5,379 nucleotides of DNA from an uncultured Collinsella sp. (lineage in GTDB: Bacteria > Actinomycetota > Coriobacteriia > Coriobacteriales > Coriobacteriaceae): positions 1 to 5,379 of the forward strand of contig USNA01000085.1 of the NCBI GenBank assembly GCA_900555955.1, read 5' to 3'. Below the pieces are notes generated by a model. It did no database searches. It saw nothing but the letters and a program-made list of their open reading frames with translations, and had not been told where the DNA came from. Position 1 is the stretch's first letter; the number at the start of each line of letters is the position of its first letter. Made by a program: the position numbers and the translations under genes. Positions 2,493 to 5,379 of the stretch are shown in pieces.

Positions 2493-5379
2493 ATGGCAAA
2501 CTACAGTCCACAACACTTTGAGCCTCGGGCCAAGGCCGTCAACGTCAAGGGCGTTGCCAACCGCGCCGTCGCAACCGTTTTGACGGCGGGCCTCATCGCT
2601 CAGCCGCTCATGTCGCCGCTGGCGGCAATCGCCGCACCGTCAACCGATAACGGCGATTCTGTTCAGGGGGGGGGTAGTTCTGTAGAGAACACCGTTGCCG
2701 CCGGTAACCAAGCGGTCGTAAAGACGGCTGCCCAGCTGGCCGAGGAGTCGGCAAAGCAGCTCAAGGACGCTCAGGCCGCCTACGATGCCGCCCAGAAGAA
2801 GGCCGACGCGGCGGGCCAGTCTCAAAAGCAGGCGCAGCAGCAAAAGAATCAGGCCTCGCAGGCTGTGAGCGACAACGAAATCGAGCAGAACGCAGCAGAA
2901 GTCGCCGCGCTCCAGGAGAAGATTGACGAGCTCAAAGCCGCCGTCGAAAAGACCGAGCAGCAGCAGAAGAAGCTGGGCGACCTGAACGATCAGCTCGATC
3001 AAGCCAACAAGAGTGTCGAGGATAAGACCCAGGCGCTCAAGGACGCCAAGGCAAAGCAGGATGAGGCCAAGAAGGCCCTCGATGATGCCCAAGCCAAGCT
3101 CGAGGCCATGGGTATGGACGAGTACGAGGCCGCCAAGAAGGCCGTCGAGGACGCGCAGACAAAGCTCGATGACGCCAATAAGGCCGTTACTACTGCACAG
3201 GCCAATCTGGACCAGGCCAAGGCTGCCGAGGCCAGCGCCCAGCAGGAAAAGCAGAATACCGAGGCAGCTTTGACGACTGCCCAGGCCAAGAAGCAGGAGA
3301 CTGCCGCTGCCCTCGCAGCTGCGACCACCGCGCGCGATAACGCCCAGCAGAAGTTCAACCAGGCGCAGGCCGCGCTCGATGCTGCCGTCTCGGGTACGGG
3401 TGTTGACCTGAGTGCGCTTGAGGCCGCCAAGATCGCTGCTGCTGGTGAGCTCAAGACCGCGCAGACGGAGCTCAATGCCGCGACGGATGCCGACGCCACC
3501 GCACAGACAAATCTGCAGGCCGCCCAGGCTGCCGTCGCTGCCGCGCAGGAGAAGGCCAACGCCGCCAACGCTGCTGTGGCATCTGCCCAGTCTGCATACG
3601 ATGCGGCAAACAAGGAGTACAAGGACGCGGCCAGTAAGCGTGACGCCGCCAAGGCCGCATACGAGAAGGCACAGCAGACCGAAGCAGACAAGAAGACCGC
3701 GTACGATAAGCTTGTCGAAGTTCGCAAGCAGAAGCGCAGCGAGTGGGAGGCAGCCTGCGCCGCTTCGAACGCCGCGGAAAAGGCTTATGACGCTGCTAAT
3801 GCCCAGGTTGAGGCTCTTGAGCAGCAGATTGCAGACCTAAAGTCCAACATGACCGTTGACCAGGAAGTCATCAGTCAGGGTATGTTCGGCTTCATGAACT
3901 ACATCATCGGCGGCAGCCAGTTCACAGCCACGCAGAAAAAGAACGCCCAGGAAGCCGTATCGATGCTGACCGGTGCCGCTGACAAGGCCGAATGGTATGA
4001 CCAGTACGTCGATCATGACATGTCTCGTGACACCAACCCGCTCTCCCTGAAGCAGATGCGCAACGCCTTGACATATCTCGACACCCAGAACAACCTCCGC
4101 AAGGCGAACGGTCAGTCGGCGCTCAGCGTCAGCCTCCGCATGACTGTGGCAGCCGCCCTTAATGCATCATATTCATCGAACATCTGGGGACACTCGGGCT
4201 GCTACTGGGATAACGGTGAAAATCTTGCCGGTGGAGGCGGTGCATATACCGGCGGCGAGACTGAGGACACCCTAGGCTGGCCCTACACCGGTCTCTACAC
4301 TCAGGAAAAAGAGGCATTCGATAAGTACGTCGAGAAGAATAGTGACCTTGGAAACCATCGATATGATTCCTACTATATCTACCAGCACTACAGCAGCATC
4401 TACCATGAGTGCGGGCACTATCTCAACATCATCGATGCCGGCACGAAGGCTATTGGCATCGCGACCGGTAGCGGTAAGAACACCGATTCCGAGGTAACAA
4501 TCTTCGATTACAGCTCTTTTGACAGTGAGGCTGATTTCACTGTCTCCGAGTTCAAGAAGCTCCTGAACGACTACATCGATTCCGCCTACAACGCAGGCGG
4601 CACGCAGGAGCAGAAGGCGCAACTCAAGGAGCTTCAGGGCAAGCTCGCCGAGGCGCAGAAGAACTTTGGAACTACTAGGGAAGCTTACTTCGCAGCTGTA
4701 AACGGGCAGGATGCCGCCCAGGACGCTTTCACCGCAGCCGATGTGAACATGAACACCGCCAAGGGTGAGTACGAGAAGGCTAAGTCCGGCACCGCCGCCG
4801 CGAAGACGGCATACGACGCCGTCGAAGCCAAACTCAAGGGTGTCGACGTCAAGACGCCCCAGACCAAGCTCGACGCCGCCAAGTGCGATGCCGCTACTGC
4901 CCAGGCAGCTCTCGATAAGGCAAACGCCACGCTTGCTGACAGCAAGACGAAGGCAGCCGAGGCCGCTGCTCAACAGGCGAAGGCTCGCAGCGCCCGCGAC
5001 GCCGCCAAGGTAAAGTCCGATCAGGCCAACGAGGCGTATGACAACGCTACCGCTTCGGTCAAGGACCTTGCCGCCAAGTGCGATGCCGCCAAGACGGATC
5101 TTGCGAACAAGCAGGGCACGCTTAACGATGCCAAGAAGGCCGACGACACTGCCCAGGCTAGCGTTGACAAGGCTCAGGCCGCAGATGTGCACGCCGCGAC
5201 CGCTCTTTCGGGCGCCAAGCAGGCAGTTGCCGCCAAGACGCAGACCCTGTCCGACGCACAGGCGAAGGCCAAGGCTGCCGAGGGCGAACTGGCCGGCGCA
5301 AACAAGGCCTTCGAGCGCTTCGCTGGAGCCCAGAAGGCGGTCGACGACGCCAAGGCCGCCTATGACGCCGCCGTCGCCG
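2493..5379 (+). CDS. Large secreted coiled-coil/CAP-domain surface protein, PrgA/SEC10-like; 3' end beyond window
   Basis: An open frame of 962 codons runs off the right edge with no stop. Residues 1-48 are a signal peptide: a long basic n-region with K14, K19 and R24, a hydrophobic core from about 25, and a likely cut after A47 or A48. A Ser/Gly linker (to ~63) contains the nine-G run. Residues ~70-455 form an Ala/Lys/Gln/Asp-rich coiled coil. Residues ~510-675 are a CAP/SCP domain, with LDTQNNLRKANGQSALSV, GHSG (H567), GENLA (E576), KYVE (E614), ECGHYLNII (H642) and AIGIA. H567, E576, E614 and H642 match the CAP His/Glu tetrad, and C570 and C640 could pair. From ~705 a second coiled coil continues to the edge. 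Coil-CAP-coil is the order of enterococcal PrgA, a surface exclusion protein with its CAP domain on a long stalk. A wall anchor would be expected beyond the window. The role here (exclusion, adhesion or peptidase) is inference. Confidence 0.9.
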   Translation, partial: MANYSPQHFEPRAKAVNVKGVANRAVATVLTAGLIAQPLMSPLAAIAAPSTDNGDSVQGGGSSVENTVAAGNQAVVKTAAQLAEESAKQLKDAQAAYDAAQKKADAAGQSQKQAQQQKNQASQAVSDNEIEQNAAEVAALQEKIDELKAAVEKTEQQQKKLGDLNDQLDQANKSVEDKTQALKDAKAKQDEAKKALDDAQAKLEAMGMDEYEAAKKAVEDAQTKLDDANKAVTTAQANLDQAKAAEASAQQEKQNTEAALTTAQAKKQETAAALAAATTARDNAQQKFNQAQAALDAAVSGTGVDLSALEAAKIAAAGELKTAQTELNAATDADATAQTNLQAAQAAVAAAQEKANAANAAVASAQSAYDAANKEYKDAASKRDAAKAAYEKAQQTEADKKTAYDKLVEVRKQKRSEWEAACAASNAAEKAYDAANAQVEALEQQIADLKSNMTVDQEVISQGMFGFMNYIIGGSQFTATQKKNAQEAVSMLTGAADKAEWYDQYVDHDMSRDTNPLSLKQMRNALTYLDTQNNLRKANGQSALSVSLRMTVAAALNASYSSNIWGHSGCYWDNGENLAGGGGAYTGGETEDTLGWPYTGLYTQEKEAFDKYVEKNSDLGNHRYDSYYIYQHYSSIYHECGHYLNIIDAGTKAIGIATGSGKNTDSEVTIFDYSSFDSEADFTVSEFKKLLNDYIDSAYNAGGTQEQKAQLKELQGKLAEAQKNFGTTREAYFAAVNGQDAAQDAFTAADVNMNTAKGEYEKAKSGTAAAKTAYDAVEAKLKGVDVKTPQTKLDAAKCDAATAQAALDKANATLADSKTKAAEAAAQQAKARSARDAAKVKSDQANEAYDNATASVKDLAAKCDAAKTDLANKQGTLNDAKKADDTAQASVDKAQAADVHAATALSGAKQAVAAKTQTLSDAQAKAKAAEGELAGANKAFERFAGAQKAVDDAKAAYDAAVA
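2666..2674 (+). repeat. Run of nine G inside the CAP surface protein gene (candidate phase-variation tract)
   Basis: Nine consecutive G encode the end of Gln58 and Gly59-Gly61, just after the signal peptide. With nine G the frame is open. With ten, the next codon is TAG (2675-2677). With eight, the frame reads V-V-L and then TAG (2683-2685). Truncated products would be about 61 and 63 residues, little more than the signal peptide. Such tracts are known to slip during replication and switch surface genes on and off in several bacteria. Confidence 0.7.
4875..4894 (+). repeat. 20-base repeat, copy 1, encoding AAKCDAA
   Basis: This is identical to 5070-5089, 195 bases (65 codons) downstream in the same frame. 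It encodes Ala-Ala-Lys-Cys-Asp-Ala-Ala with Cys798 in the second coiled coil. It marks internal duplication or conserved register in the stalk. Confidence 0.6.
5070..5089 (+). repeat. 20-base repeat, copy 2, encoding AAKCDAA
   Basis: This is the second copy of the repeat at 4875-4894, carrying Cys863. Apart from these two, the coiled-coil arms visible in the window contain only one other cysteine (Cys422, first arm). Confidence 0.6.

Noticed and set aside
2371..2583. Plus-strand ORF of 70 aa over the promoter and start of the CAP gene
   Set aside because: It overlaps the ribosome binding site and signal peptide of the CAP gene in another frame and has no signs of coding.
2999..3727. Long minus-strand open frame (242 aa, Ala/Ser-rich) opposite the first coiled coil
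   Set aside because: The GCC, AAG, GAC and CAG codons of the plus-strand gene rarely give stops when read backwards. The product is low-complexity, has no ribosome binding site, and conflicts with the clear plus-strand protein.
4272..5192. Long minus-strand open frame (306 aa, Leu/Val/Gly-rich) opposite the CAP domain end and second coil
   Set aside because: It is an antisense shadow of the coiled-coil codons. No membrane protein family pattern is seen, and the plus strand codes for a CAP domain and coil here.
2493..5379. CRISPR-like or tandem DNA repeats in the Ala/Lys-rich gene
   Set aside because: The similarity is at protein level (YDAA, AKAA and similar heptads) with varied spacing and codons. 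Apart from the 20-base pair at 4875 and 5070, I saw no regular DNA repeat unit.

Overview
The window fits a high-GC Gram-positive gut actinomycete, most likely of class Coriobacteriia (for example Collinsella or a relative). The reasons are GC-rich coding DNA with heavy use of GCC, AAG, GAC and CAG codons, purine-rich ribosome binding sites, a large secreted Ala/Lys/Asp/Gln-rich surface protein, and a DUF389 membrane protein. The genus is inferred, because no marker gene is present.

Layout. Positions 3-39 hold a strong rho-independent terminator for a gene lying before the window. Positions 60-280 look like the decayed 3' part of a gene, with one in-frame stop and one frameshift. Positions 281-470 are non-coding apart from a hairpin flanked by TGATATC repeats and a 12-codon leader ORF with a very good ribosome binding site. 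That leader ORF ends one base before a small membrane-anchored hypothetical protein (471-920, +). Convergent to this gene is a DUF389 multi-pass membrane protein (1046-2185, -), which carries a canonical EF-hand-type loop in a predicted cytoplasmic loop. A divergent intergenic region (2186-2492) holds the 5' leader of the DUF389 gene with a GC-rich hairpin, a perfect 12-bp palindrome, and the promoter and ribosome binding site area of the last gene.

The last gene (2493 to beyond the right edge, +) is the main content. It has a signal peptide, then an Ala-rich coiled coil of about 380 residues, a CAP/SCP domain, and a second coiled coil that runs off the window. This is the order expected of a PrgA/SEC10-like surface protein, in which two coiled-coil arms fold back on each other and hold a CAP domain far from the cell wall. 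Its reading frame passes through a run of nine G just after the signal peptide. A change of one G in either direction brings a stop codon within a few codons, so the gene has the sequence structure of an ON/OFF phase-variable surface protein, seen here in the ON state.

The genes do not form one operon (+, -, + orientation), and no shared pathway is evident. The strongest candidate for something undescribed is the poly-G switch on the CAP/coiled-coil surface protein. The second is the EF-hand-like insertion in the DUF389 protein.
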